Notes: generated by a model not told the origin, from the sequence alone. Positions 46,059 through 53,646 are shown, numbered from the stretch's first letter. The stretch: 64,000 nt of DNA from Alphaproteobacteria bacterium (GCA_016722515.1 JADKJE010000001.1:974802-1038801), one strand, 5' to 3'. Translations and numbers: made by a program.

Positions 46059-46816
46059 TCGATAATTTTGCAGATATTTTCCTATCGCACTTACCTGCTT
46101 CCCCCAATTCACGGGTAACAGGGGTAACGCGGGTAACAGAACCCGTTAAACCTAATCATTTCAATCGTTGCAGTGATTCGGAATCGTTACCCATTCCCCA
46201 AAGTCAATGTGGAACACGAGTAACAAACCCCACCTATTCTGTTACCCATGTTACTCATGATGAAAACGATATGGGTAACGGCAGCACACTCATAGAACCC
46301 TTTAAAAACAAGGCTTCAAAAGATGTGTTACCCATGTTACACACGTTACCCATCAAGAAGAAGGAACAGGTAAAAGAGCTTAGCTACTTATCGATAGACA
46401 TAGAGGAAAGAGCGGCTTTTATCGAATATGAGGCCAACATACCAAGAGAATGGGCAGAAGCCTTCGCCCGCTTAGAGTATATGGAAGCGCCCCCTTCTAT
46501 TCCGCGTCAACGCTGGCAAAAGATTACCAATAACACGGGCATCTTACTTGATAAACATGTACATGACCTTACCAAACATCGATGGACGGTTATTGATATC
46601 TTTGGTGTGCATCGCACTTGCACCGATAAGCGCTGTGAGCAAATGGGCTTACTCTATCTGTTGGGAGATGAAGCGTTCTATGAAATCAAAGATTCGTCTA
46701 TTACCATTCGCACCTTTACTGGAGCACTTCAGATATTTCAAAAGCAGTCTCTATTTGAAAACGAGCAAACATTAATCTGGAATATTCATGAACACGGAGG
46801 AAATGACCATGACTAA
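46055..46816 (+). CDS. Hypothetical protein whose 5' half contains an iteron-like array
   Basis: 253 aa, overlapping the replication gene by 4 bp. The N-terminal 100 residues look disordered (RVTGVTRVTEPVKP, SVTHVTHDENDMGN); the C-terminal half is folded-looking (IPREWAEAFARLEYMEAPPS, QRWQKITNNTGILLDKHVHD, CTDKRCEQMGLLYLL). The repeat in the protein is a by-product of an 11-copy GGGTAAC-type DNA repeat at 46113-46351. Similar short proteins follow primase genes in other mobile elements, but I cannot name this one. Confidence 0.7.
   Translation: MIDNFADIFLSHLPASPNSRVTGVTRVTEPVKPNHFNRCSDSESLPIPQSQCGTRVTNPTYSVTHVTHDENDMGNGSTLIEPFKNKASKDVLPMLHTLPIKKKEQVKELSYLSIDIEERAAFIEYEANIPREWAEAFARLEYMEAPPSIPRQRWQKITNNTGILLDKHVHDLTKHRWTVIDIFGVHRTCTDKRCEQMGLLYLLGDEAFYEIKDSSITIRTFTGALQIFQKQSLFENEQTLIWNIHEHGGNDHD
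46113..46351. repeat. Iteron-like array, 11 copies of GGGTAAC / GTTACCC
   Basis: GGGTAAC at 46113, 46122, 46131, 46273; GAGTAAC at 46218; inverted GTTACCC at 46186, 46241, 46327, 46345; near-matches GTTACTC at 46250 and GTTACAC at 46336. Within clusters the spacing is exactly 9 bp. The heptamer falls in different reading frames (Val-Thr in some, Leu-Pro in others), so the conserved unit is DNA, not protein. A replication-initiator binding site or origin is the likeliest role. Confidence 0.7.
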
Positions 46817-47216
46817 AAAGACATCTTTTATGGCAAATTCAACCTTGCCAAACACCTTGTCATCTACCTTAGCATCTATCCCTAAAAACTTACCAAAACT
46901 TACCCCAAAGCAACTTTGTTTTTGTCATGAGTATATGGTTGATTTAAACGGCACAAAGGCCGCAATGCGGGCAGGTTACAGCCGAAAGACGGCCAATGAG
47001 CAGGCCGCACGGTTGTTAGCAAATGTTAGCATTGTGGGAATTATCGATATTTTGATCATTGAGCGCATCGAACGGATTCAAATTACCTCAGATGATGTAA
47101 TGCGCCGACTTGATGATTTATACCACCGCGCACATGAGGCTAAAAAATTTAACGTAGCTATCGCTGCCCTGACAGCCATTGGAAAACATATCGGATACTT
47201 CCCGCCCGAAAAATAA
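46809..47216 (+). CDS. terS: Phage terminase small subunit, Terminase_2-like
   Basis: 135 aa from the ATG at 46809, which has GGAGG 8 nt upstream; earlier ATGs at 46788 and 46803 are poorly placed. The sequence LTPKQLCFCHEYMVDLNGTK, AAMRAGYSRKTANEQAARLL and ITSDDVMRRLDDLYHRAHEA is the HTH and oligomerisation wording of Terminase_2 small subunits, which recognise the packaging site. No large subunit follows. In satellites such a TerS redirects helper-phage packaging to satellite DNA. Confidence 0.85.
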   Translation: MTKKTSFMANSTLPNTLSSTLASIPKNLPKLTPKQLCFCHEYMVDLNGTKAAMRAGYSRKTANEQAARLLANVSIVGIIDILIIERIERIQITSDDVMRRLDDLYHRAHEAKKFNVAIAALTAIGKHIGYFPPEK

Positions 47217-47274
47217 GGTTCACACAATTCAGAAATCACCGTCTCATTAACAATAACTCATAAAGGAATAACAA

Positions 47275-47679
47275 ATGGCAAAACATAAAAGACTTGGGGC
47301 ACGCCCTAAATACCTACACCCTGATTATCCGTTAACGATAGAACAGATATGCAATACCATCATGGATGAAATGAAAACTGGCAGCACAAGAAATCAGGTT
47401 GCTACCAAATTAGGAATTGCACGCTCCACATTTGAAGAATGGGCAAAACGTCCAGAATTCGAATCGACTATTCAAAAAGCAGAAACCGCCTCGGTGGCTT
47501 ATTGGGATGCTGTTTCCAAACAGGCTGCCTTAGGTGAGATAAATGCCAATCCTGCAGTCTTGATTTTTAACCTCAAAAATCGAGCAGGATATGTTGATAA
47601 GCAGGAAATTAAACATGAAAACAATCCAGGATTGGCTGCACTCCTACAAGATGCTGTCAATCGTGTACGTGATAATTAA
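47275..47679 (+). CDS. Second small-terminase-like DNA-binding protein
   Basis: 134 aa. GARPKYLHPDYPLTIEQICN opens it; TRNQVATKLGIARSTFEEWA is a helix-turn-helix and PAVLIFNLKNRAGYVDKQEI is the tail wording typical of phage small terminase/gp3-like proteins (IFNMKNR.GW.DK.E). 58 bp after the first terS on the same strand, with AAAGGA upstream. It belongs to a different family from its neighbours and is not a simple duplicate. Confidence 0.72.
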   Translation: MAKHKRLGARPKYLHPDYPLTIEQICNTIMDEMKTGSTRNQVATKLGIARSTFEEWAKRPEFESTIQKAETASVAYWDAVSKQAALGEINANPAVLIFNLKNRAGYVDKQEIKHENNPGLAALLQDAVNRVRDN

Positions 47680-47705
47680 CCAAAATGATAATAGGAGAAA
47701 ATTTT

Positions 47706-48179
47706 ATGACCTCAAACAATCTCGTTTCCATTAAGAAGCCTAACGGTAGGCCACTCGCTTATGTGGCTCCCATTGCAGATAAAATCATTCAACGGATGAT
47801 TAACGGGGAATGCCTCCTGAAAATCTGTCAGGATCATAACATGCCTTCCAGGACTACTGTTTATAAATGGATTAAAGAAAACATAGAAGGGTTTTCAGAC
47901 AGGTACGCATACGCGCGCGAGCTGATGGCAGATTTCTATGCAGAAGAAATCCTTGAAATTGCGGATGGAGACCCCAATAACGACAGTCCTGAAAAGATAA
48001 TGCGCGACAAATTAAGGATAGATGCATTAAAAAGGTATGTCGCAAAAATCGCACCAAGAAAATATGGGGAACGCCAGACGATAGAGCATGAAGGTGAGGT
48101 ATTGATTGCTCATAGAATCTTAGAGGCAAGGAAGCGGTTTGCTGAGCCAATTCAGCCACTGTGTATTTCAGAAGAGTGA
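47706..48179 (+). CDS. Third small-terminase-like protein, Sf6/P22 type
   Basis: 157 aa from the ATG at 47706, preceded by TAGGAG; the frame is open from 47685. GRPLAYVAPIADKIIQRMIN, then CQDHNMPSRTTVYKWIKENI (helix-turn-helix), RYAYARELMADFYAEEILEI and KRYVAKIAPRKYGERQTIEH match the Terminase_Sf6-type small subunit. It follows the previous gene by 26 bp. No large terminase gene follows it either. Confidence 0.8.
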   Translation: MTSNNLVSIKKPNGRPLAYVAPIADKIIQRMINGECLLKICQDHNMPSRTTVYKWIKENIEGFSDRYAYARELMADFYAEEILEIADGDPNNDSPEKIMRDKLRIDALKRYVAKIAPRKYGERQTIEHEGEVLIAHRILEARKRFAEPIQPLCISEE

Positions 48180-48252
48180 AATCATTTTTGATACAAAGAT
48201 TATGAAACTAGGTGGACAAAACGATATGAAGGATATGATGGGTTGGGTATCA

Positions 48253-48720
48253 TTATGGAACTATGCTTATTTTAAACTTTTTAGGTTTTGTCCATCCTCG
48301 GATATAGAGCTTTATTGACACTTCTTTGTATCCACCTTCTATACCAGAAGGTATCTCAAATTGGCAGGGCAATTCACTCTCAGAATTTGTAATATTCTTT
48401 TCTATGCCTTTCTTATCTAGTTGTACATCTTCTTTGTTGAATATTTCATAACGATCAAGATATTTATCCTTACCTGTATTTATAATATAGAATTGCCCCC
48501 TTTGAAATTTCTTGTTACGTACATCTTCTGGAGTTTTTGCCGCTACCAGAGCATTGAAATATCGAGTCTTAGGAGGCTCAAGGCGTTGATGCTTGATCTG
48601 TATTGAGCAATACCTTTCTCTAACACGTGTGGTCGCCCATATAATAGCAGTTACCACAGTTGGTATTCCAATTCCCAATGCAGTGAAAATCCCCAAATAC
48701 TCTGAAAAAATCTTCAACAT
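48253..48720 (-). CDS. Hypothetical membrane-anchored protein, 155 aa
   Basis: One N-terminal membrane helix (about 10-30, GIFTALGIGIPTVVTAIIWA), a basic linker and a beta-rich domain (RGQFYIINTGKDKYLDRYEI, CQFEIPSGIEGGYKEVSIKL, KKFKISIVP). It is the only gene in the element facing the other way. Its start is preceded by GGGGGG (48722-48731 read in reverse). Such reversed lone membrane proteins in satellites and prophages are often accessory or defence genes, but nothing specific is recognised. Confidence 0.6.
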   Translation of the reverse strand: MLKIFSEYLGIFTALGIGIPTVVTAIIWATTRVRERYCSIQIKHQRLEPPKTRYFNALVAAKTPEDVRNKKFQRGQFYIINTGKDKYLDRYEIFNKEDVQLDKKGIEKNITNSESELPCQFEIPSGIEGGYKEVSIKLYIRGWTKPKKFKISIVP

Positions 48721-48849
48721 AAAAATCCCCCCCTTTATTCATAAATGAAAACAATTAACCTCCAATTAACTCATGGTTAAATACATTGATTCTTAACCAA
48801 TCTTAGCATACCCTAAACTTAGAGCTGAACACTCTTGCATAAGCGGTTG

Positions 48850-48974
48850 CCGCACCCGAAAGTCAATGCGGTTTTTTTGTGCCCTGCACATTTTGTGTCG
48901 GGAGAGGGCGAAATATAATACCCGCAAGGGAAATACGCCCGCAGCACTTATGCGCTGTGTTCAACTCCCGATAC
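48850..48974 (+). ncRNA. C4-type antisense RNA candidate upstream of the antirepressor
   Basis: A terminator-like hairpin (CCGCA/TGCGG then seven T, 48850-48878) is followed by a multi-stem structure: outer helix 48895-48904 with 48965-48974 (GTGTCGGGAG/CTCCCGATAC), inner helix GGGCG/CGCCC (48906-48910, 48936-48940), a CCC-GCAA-GGG tetraloop hairpin (48921-48930) and a CAGC/GCTG hairpin (48942-48957). The layout and the downstream antirepressor match C4 antisense RNA of phages P1/P7, which silences antirepressor synthesis. The family name is recalled, not checked. Confidence 0.6.
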
Positions 48975-49027
48975 CAGTAATTCTGCTGTTATCGCTCATG
49001 CATTGAACAAAAGCATAAGGAGGCCAT

Positions 49028-49699
49028 ATGGCTAATAATACACAATCTCAAAACCAAACCATCCCCCCTACTCACCTATTCAAATTTAGAGGCATTCATC
49101 TTACCTTCTATGAAATTGATAACAAACCTTGGATTACCGCAAGGCAATTAAGCAAAGCACTGGGTTGCTTCAATCACAATAGAACAGAAAAACTGTACCA
49201 TCAATTTAAGTCCTTTTTCGATGCATCTATGACTAAAATGGTCAAGGCACAAGCAATTGGATTAGAGGGTAAAGAGGCGCTTCTATTCTCAGAACAGGGA
49301 GCTATTAACATTGCTATGATAGCACGTACAGATGCTTCTAACTTCTTTCTGCACTGGATATCCCAAACATTACGAAGTTTTAAAGATAAACAAGGTTATG
49401 AATTCCAACCACTCAATCCTAAATACCAAGTCAGTGCTTCCTTGTTTAAAGCTATTCATGAAGTGCTAGAAATGATCATCGTCCGACTGGATACAGTTAC
49501 CGGAATTGAACTAAACCACCAACACTCCAGGTGGTTACGCGATAAACTGGTGGATGAAGCAAAACGGGAAATACGCGTCCTTTCGCATGGGTTATATGCA
49601 AAGCAGTATCCAGGAGTTTATGAGACACCATACACTCAGGACGCCGATGTCTCTGCAAAAAAGTTTCAGAAAATTGAAGACCAAATCATATTGGTTTAA
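49028..49699 (+). CDS. BRO-N domain phage antirepressor
   Basis: 223 aa; AGGAGG lies 4 nt before the ATG. The N-terminal BRO-N domain has FKFRGIHLTFYEIDNKPWIT, ARQLSKALGCFNHNRTEKLY and LFSEQGAINIAMIARTD (residues about 19-105). The C-terminal half is a helical region with SRWLRDKLVDEAKREIRVLS. BRO-N proteins act as antirepressors that lift lysogenic repression, here under the C4-like leader RNA. A terminator follows. It probably responds to helper-phage or stress signals, which is inference. Confidence 0.82.
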   Translation: MANNTQSQNQTIPPTHLFKFRGIHLTFYEIDNKPWITARQLSKALGCFNHNRTEKLYHQFKSFFDASMTKMVKAQAIGLEGKEALLFSEQGAINIAMIARTDASNFFLHWISQTLRSFKDKQGYEFQPLNPKYQVSASLFKAIHEVLEMIIVRLDTVTGIELNHQHSRWLRDKLVDEAKREIRVLSHGLYAKQYPGVYETPYTQDADVSAKKFQKIEDQIILV

Positions 49700-49720
49700 G
49701 AAGCAGAACACCTAAGAAAA

Positions 49721-49760
49721 GTAGCCACCGAATCACTGCTTGGCGGTTACTTTTCTTATT
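49721..49760 (+). terminator. Terminator after the antirepressor gene
   Basis: GTAGCCACCG pairs with TGGCGGTTAC (one mismatch, wobble pairs) over a 10-nt loop and is followed by TTTTCTTATT, 21 bp after the stop. Confidence 0.6.
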
Positions 49761-49843
49761 AATTCACTCCTTAACATGTTCAATAGGCATTGATTCTAAG
49801 GCGTTGCAAGGCAAGGATACTTAATAATGAGGAGTGCCTCGCT

Positions 49844-49851
49844 AGTGAGAC
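49844..49851 (+). repeat. Left target-site duplication of the IS256-family element
   Basis: AGTGAGAC here is repeated exactly at 51222-51229 on the other side of the element. Eight base pairs is the usual duplication length for IS256-family transposition. Confidence 0.85.
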
Positions 49852-51221
49852 GGGAGTGTTTAAATAACTGTGTCACTTGATAGCAAGTTAAGCAGAAAGC
49901 TGTTATGCATCGTGTAGTGAGCGTAGCGAACGTAACGATGCATAACAGCGACTGAACCTAACTTTTATTAAAGGACACCTCTATGTCAAAAAGAAAACCA
50001 ATACCATCATTATCTGCATCAGAACAAGAGATACTTGCTTTACTTCAATCAGGCAAAGGTCTCCAAGAAGCCTTGGCCCCTATGGTCAAACGCGTCATGG
50101 AAGCTGCTCTTGAAGGGGAGTTAGCTGCCCACCTTGAATCCGAAGAGAATAGCCCAGGTAACAGACGCAATGGCCATACAAAGAAACGTATCAAAAGCAG
50201 TTCTGGGGCTTTTGATCTCATTACTCCCAGAGACCGTGACGGCTCGTTTGAGCCCCAGCTTGTGAAGAAACGACAGACGGTTCTTACTGATGACCTCGAT
50301 CAGAAAATACTCAACCTCTATGCTAATGGCATGAGTTATTCTGATATACGCTCTAATCTTGAGGAAATCTACCAGGTGGAAATATCGTCCGCTGCTATCA
50401 CTCAAATTACTGACCGGTTGCTCCCAGAATTGGACGAATGGCGCCATCGCCCACTCGAATCCGTCTACCCTCTGCTATACCTTGATGCTGTCCATTTTAA
50501 GGTTCGAGAAGAGGGAAAAGTTGTCCCTAAGGCGATCTATTCTCTACTAGGGGTAACTTCAGAAGGAAAAAAGGATATCCTGGGATTATACATCAATGAC
50601 ACCGAAGGTGCCCACTTCTGGGCTGGTGTACTTGCTAGCCTTAAAGAGAGGGGTGTCAAAGATATCTTAATTGCATGCGTCGATGGTTTAACCGGCTTCC
50701 AAGAAGCCATCCACTCCCTATTCCCCAAAACAGAAGTGCAGCTCTGTATTATCCATCAAATCCGCAACTCTATGCGCTATATTGCAACCAAGGATCAGAA
50801 GGTATTTATGAGCGACCTTAAGCGCATCTACCAGGCGACATCTAAAGAGCAAGCTGAATACGCACTCAGCGAACTCGATGAAAAATGGGGTAAAAAATAT
50901 CCCGTTGTCCTGCGCTCTTGGCAAAATAATTGGGACGCATTATCCAACTTCTTCAAATATGATAACCATATCCGAAAAATCATCTACACCACAAATGCTG
51001 TAGAGGGATTACATCGGATGATACGCAAATATACCAAAACTAAAGCTGCTTTTACTTCTGAAAATGCATTGCTCAAATTGGTCTATTGTGCCTATCAGAA
51101 GATTCTGCTAAAGTGGACCATGCCAGTCGCTAATTGGGCTATTATCGTTTCTCAGCTCAATTGCCACTTTAATGGCAGAATCAAGCTTAACATTGCTTGA
51201 CACAGTTTAATGAACAGTCTC
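49852..51221 (+). mobile_element. IS256-family insertion sequence, complete
   Basis: 1370 bp. Left end GGGAGTGTTTAAATAACTGTGTCA and right end (reverse complement) GAGACTGTTCATTAAACTGTGTCA are imperfect 24-bp terminal inverted repeats. Both are flanked by the 8-bp repeat AGTGAGAC. One transposase gene fills it. Between the left end and the gene is a perfect 15-bp inverted repeat (49899-49913 and 49935-49949, GCTGTTATGCATCGT), which may protect against outside transcription. Intact ends, duplication and transposase suggest a recent, possibly active copy. Confidence 0.9.
49983..51200 (+). CDS. IS256-family (Mutator-type) transposase
   Basis: 405 aa with an intact DDE triad: D168 (YLDAVHFKV), D234 (CVDGLTGF) and E341 (AVEGLHR). 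The Mutator-family segment RRNGHTKKRIKSSSGAFDLI and the CIIHQIRNS motif (255-263) are present. The N-terminal helix-turn-helix region ALAPMVKRVMEAALEGELAA is typical. The stop codon overlaps the right inverted repeat. No frameshift or stop breaks it. Confidence 0.95.
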   Translation: MSKRKPIPSLSASEQEILALLQSGKGLQEALAPMVKRVMEAALEGELAAHLESEENSPGNRRNGHTKKRIKSSSGAFDLITPRDRDGSFEPQLVKKRQTVLTDDLDQKILNLYANGMSYSDIRSNLEEIYQVEISSAAITQITDRLLPELDEWRHRPLESVYPLLYLDAVHFKVREEGKVVPKAIYSLLGVTSEGKKDILGLYINDTEGAHFWAGVLASLKERGVKDILIACVDGLTGFQEAIHSLFPKTEVQLCIIHQIRNSMRYIATKDQKVFMSDLKRIYQATSKEQAEYALSELDEKWGKKYPVVLRSWQNNWDALSNFFKYDNHIRKIIYTTNAVEGLHRMIRKYTKTKAAFTSENALLKLVYCAYQKILLKWTMPVANWAIIVSQLNCHFNGRIKLNIA

Positions 51222-51229
51222 AGTGAGAC
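51222..51229 (+). repeat. Right target-site duplication of the IS256-family element
   Basis: AGTGAGAC, identical to 49844-49851. Confidence 0.85.
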
Positions 51230-51266
51230 TAATTTAGAACTGGGCATTCCAGATGTTTTTACAAAT

Positions 51267-51581
51267 TTACGTAATATCTTTCGAAGTGATCAAAATGTCA
51301 GTAACATTCTCTTCATTATTGGTCATGATACCTGATTCTCTATACTTCTCATTTGCGATCCTATGAAGCTGTTCTTTGTTAAGCCTAAAGGCTTCCTCAT
51401 AACCACTACCATCAAAGCTAACTGTCAATGGCGAACCCCTTAGCTTATTCAATTCTCTCAATGCCTCCTCAGATACTTGAAAAAGCACATGTCTATCTCC
51501 ATCATCGGCATGGAAACATACTGATCGAGAACTAGGAATATATCTGCCATCATCATGTGTTTCCAAGAAGCTAAGTGTCAT
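51267..51581 (-). CDS. DUF1488 family protein
   Basis: 104 aa from the ATG at 51581, which has AGAGGAG upstream; the longer frame begins at 51665. The core SRSVCFHADDGDRHVLFQVS and SEEALRELNKLRGSPLTVSF fits DUF1488, a small beta-rich family of unknown function common in proteobacteria. The C-terminal part AFRLNKEQLHRIANEKYRES is helical. Last gene of the element, facing inward. Its role in the element is unknown. Confidence 0.65.
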   Translation of the reverse strand: MTLSFLETHDDGRYIPSSRSVCFHADDGDRHVLFQVSEEALRELNKLRGSPLTVSFDGSGYEEAFRLNKEQLHRIANEKYRESGIMTNNEENVTDILITSKDIT

Positions 51582-51735
51582 ATGAATTTCTCCTCTGCAT
51601 TCTTTCATGCTCATAACTTTAGCATGACACATTTTTCTTAATATATGGTAAATTGGTTCCCTCAATTGGGATCAAGCTAACCGATTAGGTAAGCTTTCTG
51701 TGCACTAAAGTGTATGAAAGTTCTCCCACGGATAA

Positions 51736-51755
51736 TACCGAAATATTACCGAAAC
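51736..51755 (+). repeat. 20-bp repeat near attR (candidate integrase arm site)
   Basis: TACCGAAATATTACCGAAAC, identical to 40458-40477. It lies 55 bp from the att copy in the tRNA gene. The same repeat near both ends of the element is the placement expected for arm-type integrase or excisionase sites. Confidence 0.6.
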
Positions 51756-51810
51756 CGCTCCTACCCCCAGGGGGATAAGGCACCAACTCATTGAATTGTA
51801 AGGAGAAAGA

Positions 51811-51856
51811 TGGTGACCCCTACGGGAATCGAACCCGTGTTACCACCGTGAAAGGG
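51811..51856 (-). repeat. attR: 46-bp repeat within tRNA-Glu
   Basis: Identical to 40303-40348. It covers the 3' half of the tRNA-Glu gene from the CCA end to the anticodon loop, the usual integration target of tyrosine integrases. Confidence 0.92.
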
Positions 51857-51885
51857 TGATGTCCTAACCGCTAGACGAAGGGGTC
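51811..51885 (-). tRNA. tRNA-Glu (anticodon UUC)
   Basis: 75 nt including an encoded CCA. On the minus strand it begins GACCCCTTCGTCTAGCGG, has anticodon loop CTTTCAC (anticodon TTC), T arm ACGGGTTCGATTCCCGT and acceptor GGGGTC paired with GACCCC. The last 46 nt are duplicated at 40303-40348, so this gene is the integration site of the element and was restored by it. This tRNA reads GAA/GAG. Confidence 0.96.
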
Positions 51886-51932
51886 ACATAAAAAGGCGAT
51901 AGGGAGATAGACTTTTACAGCAAATCTTCTCA

Positions 51933-52577
51933 CTAATCAAGAGGCTTTTTATTCCTTTTTCGTCTCAGGACCACTCTTTTTGTCGAAGGATGCTCTAAAA
52001 ACTGCTTCAGCATCGCCTCCACCTGGTGCGCGGTGTTGGCTTTAGTCGAGGCTGTATCGATAACATAGGTGGCCCGTTTTATCTTTTCGGATTCCGATAA
52101 TTGTTGGGTACGGATCGATTTAAATTTCTCTGGTGTCATGCCCTTGCGGCGCATGGCCCGTTCTTCCTGAATAGCGGTTGGACAGGTTACGACCACAATC
52201 TGGTCATAGGCCCCGGGGGTGTTTTTTTCAAGCAATAAGGGAATATCGAGAACCACGAGAGACTGATGGGTACGACGTGCCCATTGCAGGAACCGTTTTT
52301 TTTCAAGTTGCACCAAGGGGTGCACAATCCGCTCAATTTTGCGCAATAAGGTAGGATCTTTAAGGATCGCCTGGCTAACAATAGCACGGTCAATCGCCCC
52401 ATCGCACAATGATGTCGGTACTAAGGCCGCCACAAACGCTACCGCCTTTCCTCCTTTAGCATAGAGCTGGTGCACGGTTTTATCGGCATCAAACACCGGG
52501 ATATGCTTGTGCTGCAGCAACTCCACTACCGTGCTTTTACCAACCGCTATGGAACCCGTTAATCCAATGATCTGCAT
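51933..52577 (-). CDS. coaE: Dephospho-CoA kinase
   Basis: Last step of coenzyme A synthesis, ATP-dependent 3'-phosphorylation of dephospho-CoA. About 214 aa from the ATG at 52577, with GGGA upstream; a GTG at 52589 would add four residues. P-loop GLTGSIAVGKST near residues 5-16, DADKTVHQLY (CoA-binding aspartates), DIPLLLEK and VVVTCPTAIQEERAMRRKGM are typical. The C-terminal tail RRKRNKKPLD is short and basic. Directly upstream of tRNA-Glu, on the same strand. Confidence 0.94.
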   Translation of the reverse strand: MQIIGLTGSIAVGKSTVVELLQHKHIPVFDADKTVHQLYAKGGKAVAFVAALVPTSLCDGAIDRAIVSQAILKDPTLLRKIERIVHPLVQLEKKRFLQWARRTHQSLVVLDIPLLLEKNTPGAYDQIVVVTCPTAIQEERAMRRKGMTPEKFKSIRTQQLSESEKIKRATYVIDTASTKANTAHQVEAMLKQFLEHPSTKRVVLRRKRNKKPLD

Positions 52578-52655
52578 GTGTGTTCCCACGTATCATCCCA
52601 CTTGCCTTGATGAACCCATTCTAGCGTGATTAGCAAACTAACTTCCAGAAAAATC

Positions 52656-53414
52656 TCACGCCACTACCGGCAATTTAAGTTCCTGGCCAATGGAAAGTTT
52701 ATGGGGATTGACTTTTAAAGCGCCGTTTGCATCCAGGAGCGCTTGCTGTGTAAGCCGCAAATGTGCCGCAATAGAACCCAGCGTATCACCGGGTCTGACT
52801 GAATAAAAACCGTGCCGGTCAAAGGATCCGTAAGCAATTAAATTAGCCGCCAGCTTGCTGCGCGAAGCAATCACCTTCGGTGAGTTTTTGACAATATCGT
52901 CAGCCACTTTAAAAAAGTGTCCCTGCCGCCATTCATTCTGCAATTCCTGGGTCAAAGCGCCAATGCCACGTACATAAAGCCATTGCAGCAACCCTCCCCG
53001 TTTGGCCCAACCCAACGTGTCCCAGGCATTGGTTAAACGGGAACTTACCTGTGCAGCCAATTCGCGCACATGCGACTCAACCAGGACCCTTGCCTGCTGG
53101 CGGGTGATTGTTATGCCGATGGGAGTAAGGTCGCGGATATTTTTTTTACCAGCCGTTAGATCCGCAGCGCAGGCAAGCAACACATTAAGCCCTGCTTGAT
53201 TCAACAACGGCATCCCTGCCTCACCAAAACGGAGGTTAATATCCGAACGTATCTGCCAGATTGCCGGATTTTTCTGTGCCAGAATAATCAAAGCAAACCC
53301 ATGGCCGAGGGTAGGAATACCATACATATCATATGCCGTTTTTGTTTCAAATCCTTCAAAACTGATCAACAGATCAATTAAATCATTCCAACTCGAAAGT
53401 GTAGCATTAGTCAT
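52656..53414 (-). CDS. GH24 lysozyme-like muramidase with C-terminal LysM
   Basis: 252 aa. The N-terminal domain has ISFEGFETKTAYDMYGIPTL, in which E20, D29 and T35 keep the 9- and 6-residue spacing of the T4 lysozyme catalytic triad (E11, D20, T26). A LysM module (about 204-250, YSVRPGDTLGSIAAHLRLTQ and LSIGQELKLP) binds glycan. There is no clear signal peptide, so it may act in the cytoplasm or leave by another route, as phage endolysins do. It is 78 bp upstream of coaE on the same strand. Confidence 0.82.
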   Translation of the reverse strand: MTNATLSSWNDLIDLLISFEGFETKTAYDMYGIPTLGHGFALIILAQKNPAIWQIRSDINLRFGEAGMPLLNQAGLNVLLACAADLTAGKKNIRDLTPIGITITRQQARVLVESHVRELAAQVSSRLTNAWDTLGWAKRGGLLQWLYVRGIGALTQELQNEWRQGHFFKVADDIVKNSPKVIASRSKLAANLIAYGSFDRHGFYSVRPGDTLGSIAAHLRLTQQALLDANGALKVNPHKLSIGQELKLPVVA

Positions 53415-53646
53415 AGTCCCTCAATCCCTTGTTGTCGTGTAATGAAGATGCTATCAGCTGTTAGATGATAAAGGCAAGGTCGAATGTGATGGAGGATAAG
53501 GTACGGTAATATGGGCGATGGGAGCACTCTCTAAGGAGGGCATGAACCATCGAAATAACAAGCTGACTTAATCTTATTATCACATAAGAATCACAATTAA
53601 CGAGTATAGTATCCGTAACGTTTTGATTAATTTCAGGATATCAACA

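Larger units (their letters stand above)
40303..51856 (+). mobile_element. Phage-satellite-like integrative element in tRNA-Glu
   Basis: An 11.5-kb segment bounded by 46-bp identical direct repeats, the right one being the 3' part of an intact tRNA-Glu gene. Gene order: integrase, unknown, AlpA-like regulator, small ORF, Toprim/DUF927 replication protein, iteron-bearing gene, three small-terminase-like genes, membrane protein (reverse), C4-like RNA, BRO-N antirepressor, IS256-family insertion, DUF1488 gene. There is no large terminase, portal, capsid or tail gene. Known PICI satellites combine int, alpA, a primase-replication gene with its origin, and terS; P4 has a multifunctional primase. 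The match of content and order supports a satellite, though a decayed prophage is possible. Confidence 0.75.

Noticed and set aside
46113..46351. CRISPR array
   Set aside because: Units are 7 bp with 2-bp or irregular gaps and no spacers of 25-40 bp; no cas gene is present anywhere in the window.
46055..46450. Protein repeats (VT/LP) as the reason for the periodic sequence
   Set aside because: The heptamer is conserved in both orientations and more than one frame, which points to DNA-level selection.
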